DNA of 64,000 nt, taken from positions 8,948,951 through 9,012,950 of the forward strand of contig OX637395.1 in assembly GCA_951799425.1 (NCBI GenBank), read 5' to 3'. Both the position numbers and the translations under genes were made by a program. Below the pieces are notes generated by a model. That model ran no database searches. It saw nothing but the letters and a program-made list of their open reading frames with translations, and was not told where the DNA came from. Source of the DNA: Ilex aquifolium (taxonomy: Eukaryota; Streptophyta; Magnoliopsida; Aquifoliales; Aquifoliaceae). This document shows, in pieces, positions 11,601 to 21,180 of the stretch (its first letter is position 1; the number at the start of each line of letters is the position of its first letter).

Positions 11601-12024
11601 AGAGACCCCCTTTGCTCTGGCTTATGGCATGAAGGCTGTTATTCCACTTGAAGTTGGTTTACCAACTTTAAGAACCGAGCTTGTAGAAGGCGGTATCAAC
11701 GATGCTGTTATCAGAGGAGATTTGGATTTAGTCGAGGAGAAGAGAGACCATGCTGCAATAAAAATGGCCTCGTACAGAAGTCAGATTTCCCGAGCCTATA
11801 ACAAGAATGTGAACCCTCGCAACTTTGAAGTGGGGGATCTAGTGCTCAGACGTGTGCTGGGATCGGCAAAGAACCCAGCAGACGGAAAGCTTGGAGCAAA
11901 CTGGGAAGGACCGTACAGAGTCACCAGGGTTGGAGGCAGCGGATACTACGAGCTTGAGACACCTGACCAAAAGGCCGTACCGCGCCCTTGGAACACGACA
12001 AACCTCAGAAAATTCTATTTCTAG
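8684..12024 (+). pseudogene. Tat pol: RT, RNase H, archaeal-type RNase H, integrase (broken)
   Basis: Reverse transcriptase (about 9107-9560) has the KWRVCVDFTDLNKACP block, FLDAFRGYHQI and the catalytic YIDD at 9452-9463. The gypsy-type RNase H (about 9880-10240) begins FLYLAVLEQAV and appears to lack the first catalytic Asp. An archaeal-type RNase H follows (about 10300-10680: WTLSVDGSSNQKG, NNEAEYEAL, SDSQLVLNQ, NSHADALASL). Integrase (about 10790-12024) has an H-H-C-C zinc finger and a D-D-E core (GLDIVGPLP, KSDNGTQF, PQSNGQAEISNK) and ends NLRKFYF. Lesions: TAG at 9104-9106, where the family usually has Trp just before the RT; a one-base shift from frame 2 to frame 1 near 10770-10785; and TGA at 11050-11052, in the position of a conserved Trp of the HHCC region. 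It cannot make full-length Pol. Confidence 0.93.
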
Positions 12025-12110
12025 TGTACTAGCGCCAATTGTGCCATTCGGAGTATCTAATAAAAAGTCAGGATTTCTTTCAGATCACATATTTATACTG
12101 TTGCAAAGAA

Positions 12111-12632
12111 TCGAATAAGTAAACAGTTCCTACAAGGAACCGAACTCTAGCAAGAAAGTGCCGAGCAGGCCATAACTTCTAGAGAGTCGAATAAGTAAAC
12201 AGTTCCTACAAGGAACCGAACTCTAGCAAGAAAGTGCCGAGCAGGCCATAACTTCTAGAGAGTCGAATAAGTAAACAGTTCCTACAAGGAACCGAACTCT
12301 AGCAAGAAAGTGTCGAGCAGGCCATAACTTCTAGAGAGTCGAATAAGTAAACAGTTCCTACAAGGAACCGAACTCTAGCAAGAAAGTGCCGAGCAGGCCG
12401 GAACTTCTAGAGAATCGAATAAGTAAACGATTCCTACAAGGAACCGCACTCTAGCAAGAAAGTGCCGAGCAGGCCATAACTTCTAGAGAATCGAATAAGT
12501 AAACTGTTCCTACAAGGAACCGAACTCTAGCAAGAAAGTGCCGAGCAGGCCAGAACTTCTAGAGAATCGAATAAGTAAACGATTCCTACAAGGAACCGCA
12601 CTCTAGCAAGAAAGTGCCGTGCAGGCCAGAAC
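12111..12632 (+). repeat. 76-bp tandem repeat array, about seven copies
   Basis: TCGAATAAGTAAAC recurs at 12111, 12187, 12263, 12339, 12415, 12491 and 12567, an exact 76-bp period; the last copy is partial. Each unit carries a short palindrome (TTCCTACAAGGAA). Tandem arrays downstream of integrase are common in Tat/Ogre-type elements and can seed satellite DNA. Confidence 0.95.
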
Positions 12633-13639
12633 TAGAAAATTGAACGAAACCAAAACCGAACTCTTGGAAATATGAATCTTCCTAAGTGATAAAGAAAAAT
12701 TGTCTAAGTGGCAAAATCCCCCTGGAGGACTAAGCTCATTGGGTAGGCTAAATGGACAAAATATTGAAGTATTGAGCAGTTATTTATATTATCGAGGTCC
12801 GATCAAGTTATACAAACCGAAGAGCCAAGATACCCAAAATCAAAATGTTACTTGCATTGAAGCTTCGAAAGCATTACAACAAAAGGATCTGTAAAAAGCA
12901 AAAAGATCCAAGGGCAATTACATCGAAATTGTTTTTTGAAAAAAGAAATTCTAAGTGTTGATTCAGCTTGTAGGAGGATGAGAGGAGCTCGGAGCAGAAT
13001 GTCTGGAGAACAGCTCTGAAGAGGGGCTGACCTCGGCTGCAACCAAAGCCGCTCGCCATCCTTTGCCGAAGAAGGCTTCTCTGATCTGAGGAATTTGAGA
13101 TCGAAGATCACCCTCTGCCTTCTTCACCCCCTCATTATAAGCAGCATCAATCTTCTCCTCTTCGCTCGCCTTGTGCTGTTCAAATTCTTCCAGCAAGGCA
13201 GAGTATTCAATCTGGCTCCTTGAAAGTTCAACGGTTAATTCGTGCTCGGAGTCTTTCAGTTTGCCGAGCTCTGTTTCAAGTTTTTGGTCCTTGTCAATCA
13301 GTCTTTGATTTTGAGCCTGAAGCACCTTGACCTCTTCACAAAGCTTGGCGTATTCTTCATCCGTACTCTCCTTTTTTGCTAAGGCTGAAGCTCGGGTATG
13401 CATGGCATCCTTCATAAGTTTATCCTTCCTGGCAATCCGAGCTCCGACCTCGTGCACTTTCTGCAAACCCTGAGTATCATAACAAAGAGTTAGAAAATAT
13501 TTTCGAAAGAAGGAAAAAACGCGCAAATACGTTAAGGACTTACTAGAACCATATGCTGAATGGCCTGGCGAGAAACCTCTTCATCAGTCAAGGACTCGTT
13601 TATGGCAAGGTCACGGGGAAGAATTATTCCTCTGGCAAG

Positions 13640-15402
13640 TGGCTTGATCCGAAATGTGTATACCCAAGTGCAGGCGGTCAAGTTGTAGTAATAATCTGGT
13701 TTGAGTCCAGAGTCGAATCCTCAGGGAACTATGGTTGGTGTTCTTTGAAGTAAATAGTGAGAAAGACTTGTAACTGGAAATATTATGATTTTGAAGTTGT
13801 GGGAAGTTTTGGATAGAATGTAAAATTCTTTCCAATGGGTATTTTTCTAGACAAAATATAAGATGATTAAATGTAACAAACACTCTTTGGTTCGGGAATC
13901 AGAATATGTAGTTGATTATCCGGTGCATTATGTTTATGCTTTATAACTCAATTAACTCCCATGTCAACGGCAAATTAATCGGAAGATAGGAATGAAGTGC
14001 AATAATGGTGGACATTGAAAGTTTGTCATGAAGAGTTAGTTAGGGTACTTGCCTTGAATCAATGGATCTTTCCATGTAGGAGTCATCCATTTATCATAGA
14101 AAGATCCGTTGATTATACAAAGTACCTTTACTTTGTTAGGTGCATTCAATCACCCAAAAATCAAGTGGAGTATAGAACATTTAAGCATAAAGGTGATACA
14201 CAAACATAATGTCCGGATTAATCTTTTACATATCTATCATCCCTTCCCAAAGAGTGAATGAGGACTACTCACCCTTCATAGCTATGGAAAAGCTAGAATG
14301 ATGAATGGTACTCATCCCCAAAAGGTGTTACAAAGTAAAATGCTCAAGCACTAGAAGTGAAATGCTTTAAAGTAAAATAGCTAAACAAGGAGCCGATCTT
14401 CGACAAAGAATGAGTGAATCACGTTCCACCCTTCACGGCTTTGGTAAAGTTCTAGAAAAGTGGAAGAGTTTCACTCCTCTAAGGGGAAGAAGGAAGCTCC
14501 AACAATGGAAGTAAAAGAAAACAATACTTAAATTAAAAGAAAGCAATAAATACTTGGTGTTTAATCCACAACCAAGAGATGATAATACATAAAAGAAAAC
14601 AACAACTTCTTGGTGTTTAATCCACAACCAAGATATAATAAAAACATAAAAGAAAACAATAACTTCTTGGTGTTTAATTCACAACCAAGATCTAATAAAA
14701 AGAAAACAGCAACTTCTTGGTGTTTAATTCACAACCAAGATCTAATAAAAAGAAAACAATAACTCAAGAAAATAAATAAAGCAATAATACTTGAAAGATG
14801 ATTCAAGAAAAAGATTCAAGACCTTTGGAGTGTTTTCCACTAGGAAGAAATGTTCTTTACAAGAAAAATGAAACAAGAGAAGGATGCCCATTACAAGCCC
14901 CCAAGGGGGGTATTTATAGGCATCCAAATTACAAATATCCTAAAAGATATTTATCCTAAAATATATTTAATTACAAATATCCTAAAAGATATTTATCCTA
15001 AAAGATATTTAATTACAAATATCCTAAAAGATATTTATCCTAAAAGATATTTAATTACAAATATCCTAAAATATATTTAAATATCCTAAAAGATATTTAA
15101 ATACAAATATCCTAAAAGATATTTATTTACAAATATCAAGAAGATCTTGATTTACACTTTGATCTCCCTTTGTTTTGAGCTTTAATAATTTACACCCTAT
15201 GCTTTGATAAGTTGCTCTCCATGCTTTGATAATTGGCTCCCGTCGTTTTGACGCATAAAAACCTGAAAAGAACAACATTCAATGCATTATCCTTAATTCA
15301 CACATTAACCCTAATTAGATTTATTTTGACTATTTTAACTTTATTTAATTACACAATTGACCTTTTAATTTAATTACATTTTGCATTAATTAGGGTTAAT
15401 CA
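13640..15402 (-). mobile_element. solo LTR nested in the Tat antisense gene
   Basis: 1,763 bp, TG...CA, flanked by GCAAG at 13635-13639 and 15403-15407. In its own orientation (minus) it starts TGATTAACCC, has a TATA box (CCTATAAATA, plus strand 14911-14920) and a U5 motif with TTCCCTGAGGATTCGA and CTGCACTTGGGTA near its end. No internal retrotransposon region remains. It shares the TGATTAACC start and the U5 motif with the solo LTR at 52456-53777. Removing it with one target copy makes the antisense exon 2 frame continuous. Confidence 0.9.
14545..15130. repeat. two tandem repeat arrays inside the solo LTR
   Basis: A CTTGGTGTTTAAT-containing unit starts at 14553, 14609, 14665 and 14715 (period 56, 56, 50). 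A second array at about 14930-15130 repeats ATATCCTAAAAGATATTTA units; each unit is close to self-complementary. Both fall in the U3/R part of the LTR. Confidence 0.85.
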
Positions 15403-16770
15403 GCAAGCCCAACCGCAACATTGAAATTTTCAATAGCAGAGTCTTTGGCAGTAATTTCCTTCTTTTTTGCTCTAAGTACTGGTCGGAAAGGGGGAGTTGC
15501 TGGATGACTCGGCTCGGCTTCGGCAGTTCTTCGCCTCTTCGGTGCTGGGCCCTCTTCCACTTCAAGAACAAAAACGTCATCGGAAGTTTCATTGGTTTCT
15601 GGTACAGAAGGAACAGTTTCGAAAGGAGTTGAAGTTTCAGGAGTCGGAGCCATGGTTTCATGGTGTATGTTCGGAAGCTCTTCATTAATGGGATCCGGCA
15701 GCTCGGAAATTGGCTCAGCTGCTAGTGTTTCCTCAACAACTGGGGGCACGGAGTGCGTCACTTCGGGATCGGCAGTAATGGTCGGCTCGACTGTGTCCAA
15801 AAAATCCATGAAGCTTCTCGTTACTATGCGACCTGCGCCTGCTGCAGAAGCCCTCTTTTTTCCTCTCGGAGTCTTTTGCCGAGCGGACTGTAATGCCTCA
15901 CGATCCGCTGCAAGTGTTGCATTAGGTCGGTTCGGCACGGCGATAAACGATGAATAGGTCGGGACGTAACCCAAAAGCGTATGAGCGGCCCGGCAAAACA
16001 GAGATTCATTAAAATCCCAGACCCTCTGAAGTTGATCTAACTTAACAGAGGTCTCAGGAACTCTGCCCTTCACAGTCTCTCCTACACAAAAGCAACATCA
16101 AGACGAGAATTAGAAAGAACGTGAGAAGGAAAGAAGCTAACCCACGAAGAACAGGATATCAAAAACCTGGCATGCCCTCTTCATAGGGACAACGGTAAGA
16201 CGGAACGGCTCCGGCGGCGTACTCCCAATTCCCAGACACAAACACGATATCGTTTTCGTGGCCTTTGTTGGAATCGGGAAGATGGGTGACTAGGTAGCGG
16301 TCCTTCTTCCTTACCGAAAGGTAGAAGCTGTCCCCTGCCGCTTTTAGAATGTAGCAGTAGAGGATCTCCCAAAGTCCAAGGCTCAGACCCAGGATCTTGT
16401 TCAAGGAGGCAACCCCCATGACGATCCTGAAGAAGTTCAAACAGCACTGGAGGGGGCACAGTTTGGCAGCTGATAACACCCAGATCAGAAAGGGGTCGAG
16501 AGGGAACCTTACCCCCCTTCAGTGATAGCACGAGTGGGAATGGGGATTGATTCCCTCGTGCCTATCAAAGGCTCGTCCTTCCCAGCAACCCGGATCTCCA
16601 CGTCATCAGGGATGTCGAATTTGGTCCTAAAGGTTGGGATGTCTGCAGGTTGAAGAGGAGCCATCAGGGAAGACGAAACGCGCAGAGACGAAAGCACAGA
16701 ATGAGGAAGAAGCAAGAGAGGTAGTGAGTGAAGCAAGAAGTGCAAAGTGTATAAAAGAAAGAAAGAGGCG

Positions 16771-16780
16771 GTTTATATAG
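16771..16780 (-). promoter_or_regulatory. TATA box of the antisense gene
   Basis: The minus strand reads CTATATAAAC, a strong plant TATA match, 107 bp upstream of the antisense ATG at 16664. It lies between the gene and the 3' LTR, so the antisense gene appears to have its own promoter. Confidence 0.6.
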
Positions 16781-16908
16781 GGGAAGAATTTCAAAAGACA
16801 GATTGAATACGCTGAATGTGCCGCCAAAATTGAGAAACGCAAAGCCCAAGGTAATAATGATTAAGAAGGAAAACGGCTGACAGGCAAAAGAGCGTCTGTC
16901 AGACGTTT

Positions 16909-16920
16909 CCTGGGGGCAAA
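16909..16920 (+). other. polypurine tract
   Basis: CCTGGGGGCAAA directly abuts the 3' LTR, the position where plus-strand DNA synthesis is primed. Confidence 0.7.
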
Positions 16921-17680
16921 TGAAGGGGTTACACCCCAGCGTTACACGTGTCCTTACATTTAATGTGCTCACGTGAGGTTGAAAGGACTGAGCACGTGCT
17001 TAAGAATCAAGAATCTGCTACCGTACCTCATCCGAGCCGATCTAATCAAAGGACCAGTACACAATAGCACTGTTGCCGAAGTCATCAAGCTATCTAAGTG
17101 CTCCGTCCATACAATATAATAGCTCGGCTTGAACTCAGCCGAGCTCATGGATGCGATCGGCACGGCAGGAGAAGAGGGCGGTTGTGCCAAACCGAGCTCG
17201 TTAACGGATCGGCAAACAGTGGATATGCTCGGCATCAGGAAAGTCCGACCATTTCGAAAGCAGAAGATACATAAAGATTTGCCTAAAACTTAGGCAAATC
17301 AGATAAACGAGATCTGCTAGAATAAAGGCATCCAGAGAAATTATTGGAAGAGAATTAGAAACTTCCCAAACTCAAACACTGAAAGAAAGGAAGGTGTGCC
17401 ACCTTGCCTCGGAATTAACGGAAACCCTAAGGGGAATACAAGCTATAAAGGGAACGCGAAACCAAGGAAAAAGGTACGCTGAACTCTCCTTGTCTTCGCA
17501 CAACTCATATCAATCAGTGACTGACTTAAGCATCGGAGTGCCTTCGATCGAAGCACTTCGATCTTGGGCAGTTTGCTCGTTTTGCAGGTGAAAGGCTTGG
17601 AGATCCAGTTCAGAAATTACATCAAATCACAGTTCCCAATTTCGTTTTATCAGAGGTCAACCCTATTTTTTGCCTCTACA
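16921..17680 (+). repeat. Tat element 3' LTR
   Basis: Counterpart of 5656-6415 with the same length, hairpins and three CACGTG cores (16945, 16970, 16993). It is followed directly by the target duplication GAAGG. Confidence 0.95.
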
Positions 17681-17685
17681 GAAGG

Positions 17686-18449
17686 GGATTAGAATCTTTT
17701 TAGTCATAAATTTTTACACAAATTAAGGAACAATTGGCTGAAAAATAGGTCCACCACCTTATATAGCCAAAGAGAAAAATCCTAGAAGTAGGGTACAAAC
17801 TATTATAAATATCGGTTAAAGTTCAAGTTTAAAATTGATTTACTTACTCTTACAACTCTTATTGACTTAAACATTGAAGTGCTTCCAACTGATCCACTCT
17901 CGATCCTAAACAATTTATTTATTTATTTTACAGAAAAAAGATATACTCTACTTATTTTCTCTCAAAAATCGAGCACATAGAATTCACGTCACCCTCAAAA
18001 TATTAGGTACGCCGTTTTTTTTTTCCTCCTATACAGCATTATTTATGTTTTTGCTTCACAAATTTGAGACTTTTCTTTATAAAGTCCAACATATGTTTGG
18101 TACTCACCCACTGCTGAAGAAAATTCATTCCTTCCTGTTTCTTTCTGCTTGACAACACTGTGGTATCCATTTTTACTTTTTAATATGTATTAAAGAATAA
18201 AAAAATCTCAAAAAAGATAAATTTTAACCTAAAACATAATAAATTTTATCCCCAAAAGATAGTAAGTGAACTTAAAAGATAGTAATCCTACCGGGGTGTC
18301 GGGGGACTGCGCAATCCCACATCGGGATTGCTTTGGGTGTGTGTGTTAGTTTAAATATCTTCACTTGCACTTCCCCTTTTAAGGGGTTGTGTAAGTGTTG
18401 TGTTCAAAAAAAACTTAAACCCAAGTAATTGAGTTGTGTTTGTGGGAAC
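17686..18449. other. intergenic, with an unclassified repeat at about 18296-18420
   Basis: No gene seen. The stretch with GCAATCCCACATCGGGATTG (itself palindromic) and AAGTG-rich flanks looks like a dispersed repeat; a similar TCCCACATCGAG string occurs at 51029-51040. Boundaries are not resolved. Confidence 0.35.
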
Positions 18450-18778
18450 TAGGACTGTTAATCAAACTGAGCTACTCGAGTTTGACTTGAGTTCGGCTCA
18501 GGTTCAGCTCGTTCAAGCTCGGTTCGTTTTCTAAACGAGCCCGAATTTGAACAAGTTTTTAAGCTCGTTTAAAAAATAAGCTCTACAAGCTTGGCTCAAA
18601 CTCGACAGACTCGACTCGTTTATGTGCAAATATTAGGGCTCGACTTGTTTTTGGCTCGTTCAGGCTCGGCTCGTTTCCTAAACGAGTCAAACTTGAACAA
18701 TTTTTTAAGCTCGATTAAAAAATAAATTTTTTATGCTCGACTCTAACTCGACTCGGACTTGTTCGACTAACAGCCGTA
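18450..18778. mobile_element. hAT-type MITE
   Basis: The ends TAGGACTGTTAATCAAAC and (reverse complement) TACGGCTGTTAGTCGAAC are inverted repeats. The flanks GTGGGAAC (18442-18449) and GTGAAAAC (18779-18786) agree at 6 of 8 bases, both differences being G/A. The interior repeats GCTCGACTCG/GAGCTCGG-type subterminal motifs, as in a widespread plant hAT MITE family. Confidence 0.75.
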
Positions 18779-19084
18779 GTGAAAACTCCTATGAGGTCTG
18801 AGCTGTATGTGCTCTCTTTATAGTTGATACTGTAGAACAGAGGTGGAGAGAGAGAGAGAAAAGGGGGAGAGAGATTCAACTATCACTAATTTGTTGTGGG
18901 GGCAACTTGAAAAGGACTAGTGATTGAAGAGAAAACAAAACCATGCCCCCATACAAATCACCATACCTTCTCCAATTCTAGTCTGTACTATATACTATCT
19001 TACCTACTCATTTTAAATCTCTCTCTCTCTCTCCACCCATTATATAATTTGACATTATAATATCATAATAATCTCCATCAAAAT

Positions 19085-19210
19085 GATAATTTTTTAAGTG
19101 GAATGATTAAGAGCTTCAATGTATGTAACTAAAAGAGTTCGAATCTTGATAATTTTTTAACATTAAATTATAAAAAAAATATTTTTTATGAATATTCTAA
19201 TCTTAATATA
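19085..19210 (+). mobile_element. possible old SINE
   Basis: A pol III B-box-like GAGTTCGAATCTT at about 19136-19148 sits downstream of an A-box-like stretch and upstream of an AT-rich tail. No target duplication was identified. Confidence 0.35.
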
Positions 19211-19799
19211 AATGATTTATTTTTTATTAGACCGAGCATAGAAATAATTGAAAGAGCAATGCTACAAAATTCAAATGACACCTAAAAAATTACAACCAAA
19301 ATACATATTATTCTTTTTATGAGTGGATCCTATCAATTTTTTCAATGGGGCTCACCTATCTTACACTCATTTAAGGGATGATATACATTTAAATTATAAT
19401 TTTAAAATTTTATTTAAATTATGTAATATTTTTGTTTACTTAAAATATGCATAAATTGAATTGGAGAGAGAAAGAGGGGAGCATATATGTTGGTGGGGGG
19501 CCATGACCATAGTGGGTCCTTCACCCTAATGATCGCAAATGATGTGTTTATAAAACAAGTAAAGCATAGAGAATTATTTTGGTGCTTTTGTCTGGAGAGG
19601 TAGTGAGTGAGAGGGTGGGAGGGAGGCCTAGTTGATTGGAGAGAGAAACGCAGTGAGTGACCCTCTCCCCAGGTACACATTAACCAATCAAATAAGTTTC
19701 TTGAATCATCAAAGATGGTGAACAGCTTAGGTAGGTCCCCCCACACATCAATTACCAAATTATCACCGATTTGCTCAATTACCATCACCCTGTGTTTTA

Positions 19800-19990
19800 T
19801 ATTTTAAGTTCGTGAATTCAAATTTTATTGTTCTATTTTTTATAATAAAATTTAATAAAAAATAATAAAAATTCGTAAAAATAACTTTCTCGTGAACTAA
19901 TTTCAAGGAGTTATTAAAATTTGAATTTAAGACGTTCGAATTTACAGTTCGTCTTTATTATCAATTGAACTACCCCTAAATTTTACCTCG
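19800..19990 (-). mobile_element. possible old SINE, minus strand
   Basis: On the minus strand an A-box-like TAGTTCAATTGATAA is followed about 35 bases later by a B-box-like AAATTCGAACGTC, then an AT-rich tail, a tRNA-derived layout. Ends are eroded and no target duplication was found. Confidence 0.4.
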
Positions 19991-20239
19991 GTTGTTTTGA
20001 TGGATTAGGTCTACTAATAATTAAGGTCTAAATAATTTTTTTTTTGTAAATAAATAATATTTAAAAAGAAATAAATAAATTTTAGAAAACAAATGTGGGT
20101 CCCACATTGTCCTTGAATCGTGTGAAATCCACGGGCTGTCACTGCGAGTAGGACAAATTACTCTCAGTAGATAAAAAGAAGAGAAAAATGGAGAGCGTGA
20201 GGTTTGCAGCAAAGACAGAACGTGCACTATTTGAAGAGG

Positions 20240-21180
20240 CAGATCTGGATCCGCTCAAACACTAAAAACTATATCTACTACCCTACCACTCTTTGTTTAT
20301 ATCTTCAAAGGAGAGAGAGAGAGAGATCCAGGGTTCTTGTATCTATACGTATAGAGAGAGAAACTCAACTATCAGCCATTACTTTACTGTCCACTTTTAC
20401 CCAGAACCCAAAAAACAAAGGTGATATTGGAGGGGTTCGAATTAAGAGGCAGAGAGAGAGAGAGAGAGTGGTCAAATTAAGCAGCAGCAGAGAAATTAAT
20501 GGTGCTGTTTCTGCTACTGCTGCCTGCTCTGCTACTTCTGTAGCTTGCATAGAAAGAAGTAAGAGACGGTGGTTTGGCTTTTGTAGTAAGTTCTGATTAT
20601 GCGGAGTAACTTATGTTGAAGCTGGAAAGAAAGAAAAAAAAAAGAGAGGGAAAGATGAGAGAGAAAGTGAGATATAAATGGATTTGGCTTAGTTTCTTTC
20701 CTCCATCACTGGTCACCCTCCTCATAAGAGAAAGACTACAGATTTAATGTGTGAGCCGTACTTTTAGAGCACAGAGCAAGTCTATTATTATTTTGTGGGA
20801 AAAAAGAGAGAGAGAGAGGGGTATCATGACATAGATAAATTCAACCACCATATTTTCCTTTGAGCAAAGGCATCTCTCATCATCATTCCCTCCTTTTTTC
20901 TTTTTTTTTTTTATCTTCCCCCACGAGAATACTCCCTTTTTAACACCTTTCTTTTTCTTTTATTCTCCTTTCTTGTGTGAAGTTTCTGCAGGAAGAACAG
21001 AGAGATAGAGAGATAACTGAGCTACAACTACTGATGAGGTACATGTGGTAGGTGGTGGGTGTAGAAAGAAGAATTCACTTGTTTTGTGCACTGTTCACTC
21101 ACTCAAAGAAAGCTCAAACTTGTAATTATACCAAAAGATAGTTGGAGGGTGGGAGTGGAATCTACCACCAACACCAAACA
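20240..21180 (+). other. 5' leader of the CCCH/RRM gene with a probable intron
   Basis: Rich in (GA)n and pyrimidine tracts, as is common for plant leaders. A strong donor GTAAGTTCT at 20586 and a good acceptor (pyrimidine tract then TTTCTGCAG) ending at 20991 suggest a 406-bp leader intron. The promoter and transcription start were not fixed. Confidence 0.5.

Larger units (their letters stand above)
12963..16664 (-). pseudogene. antisense spliced gene of the Tat element (gypsy-type transposon domain plus coiled coil)
   Basis: Runs against gag-pol. Exon 1 starts at ATG 16664 and reaches about 16167. Its conserved block (around KLCPLQCCLNFFRIVMGV, ILYCYILK, FYLSVRKKD, DSNKGHENDIVFVSGNWE) resembles the plant putative gypsy-type transposon domain (Pfam Transposase_28, from memory). 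Intron 1 is about 16166-16082 (GT...TAG). Exon 2 (16081 down to 13544) is acidic and Pro-rich, with a basic stretch (PKRRR), and is split by a solo LTR. Intron 2 is about 13543-13470 (GTAAG...CAG). Exon 3 encodes a coiled coil and ends at 12963. A run of six C at 16512-16517 is one short of the open frame, so exon 1 is frameshifted there. The function of this antisense protein is unknown. Confidence 0.75.
5656..17680 (+). mobile_element. complete Ty3/gypsy Tat-lineage LTR retrotransposon
   Basis: A 12,025-bp element flanked by the 5-bp target duplication GAAGG (5651-5655 and 17681-17685). The two LTRs are 760 bp each, begin TGAAGG and end CTACA. Order: 5' LTR, primer binding site, gag-protease, pol (RT, degenerate RNase H, archaeal-type RNase H, integrase), 76-bp tandem repeats, antisense gene, polypurine tract, 3' LTR. 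The second RNase H and the antisense ORF near the 3' end are hallmarks of the plant Tat group. A solo LTR (13640-15402) is nested inside; without it and one target copy the element is about 10.26 kb. Three LTR differences by eye in 760 bp imply recent insertion. Pol carries two nonsense codons and a frameshift besides the candidate readthrough stop, so this copy would need proteins supplied in trans. Confidence 0.97.
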
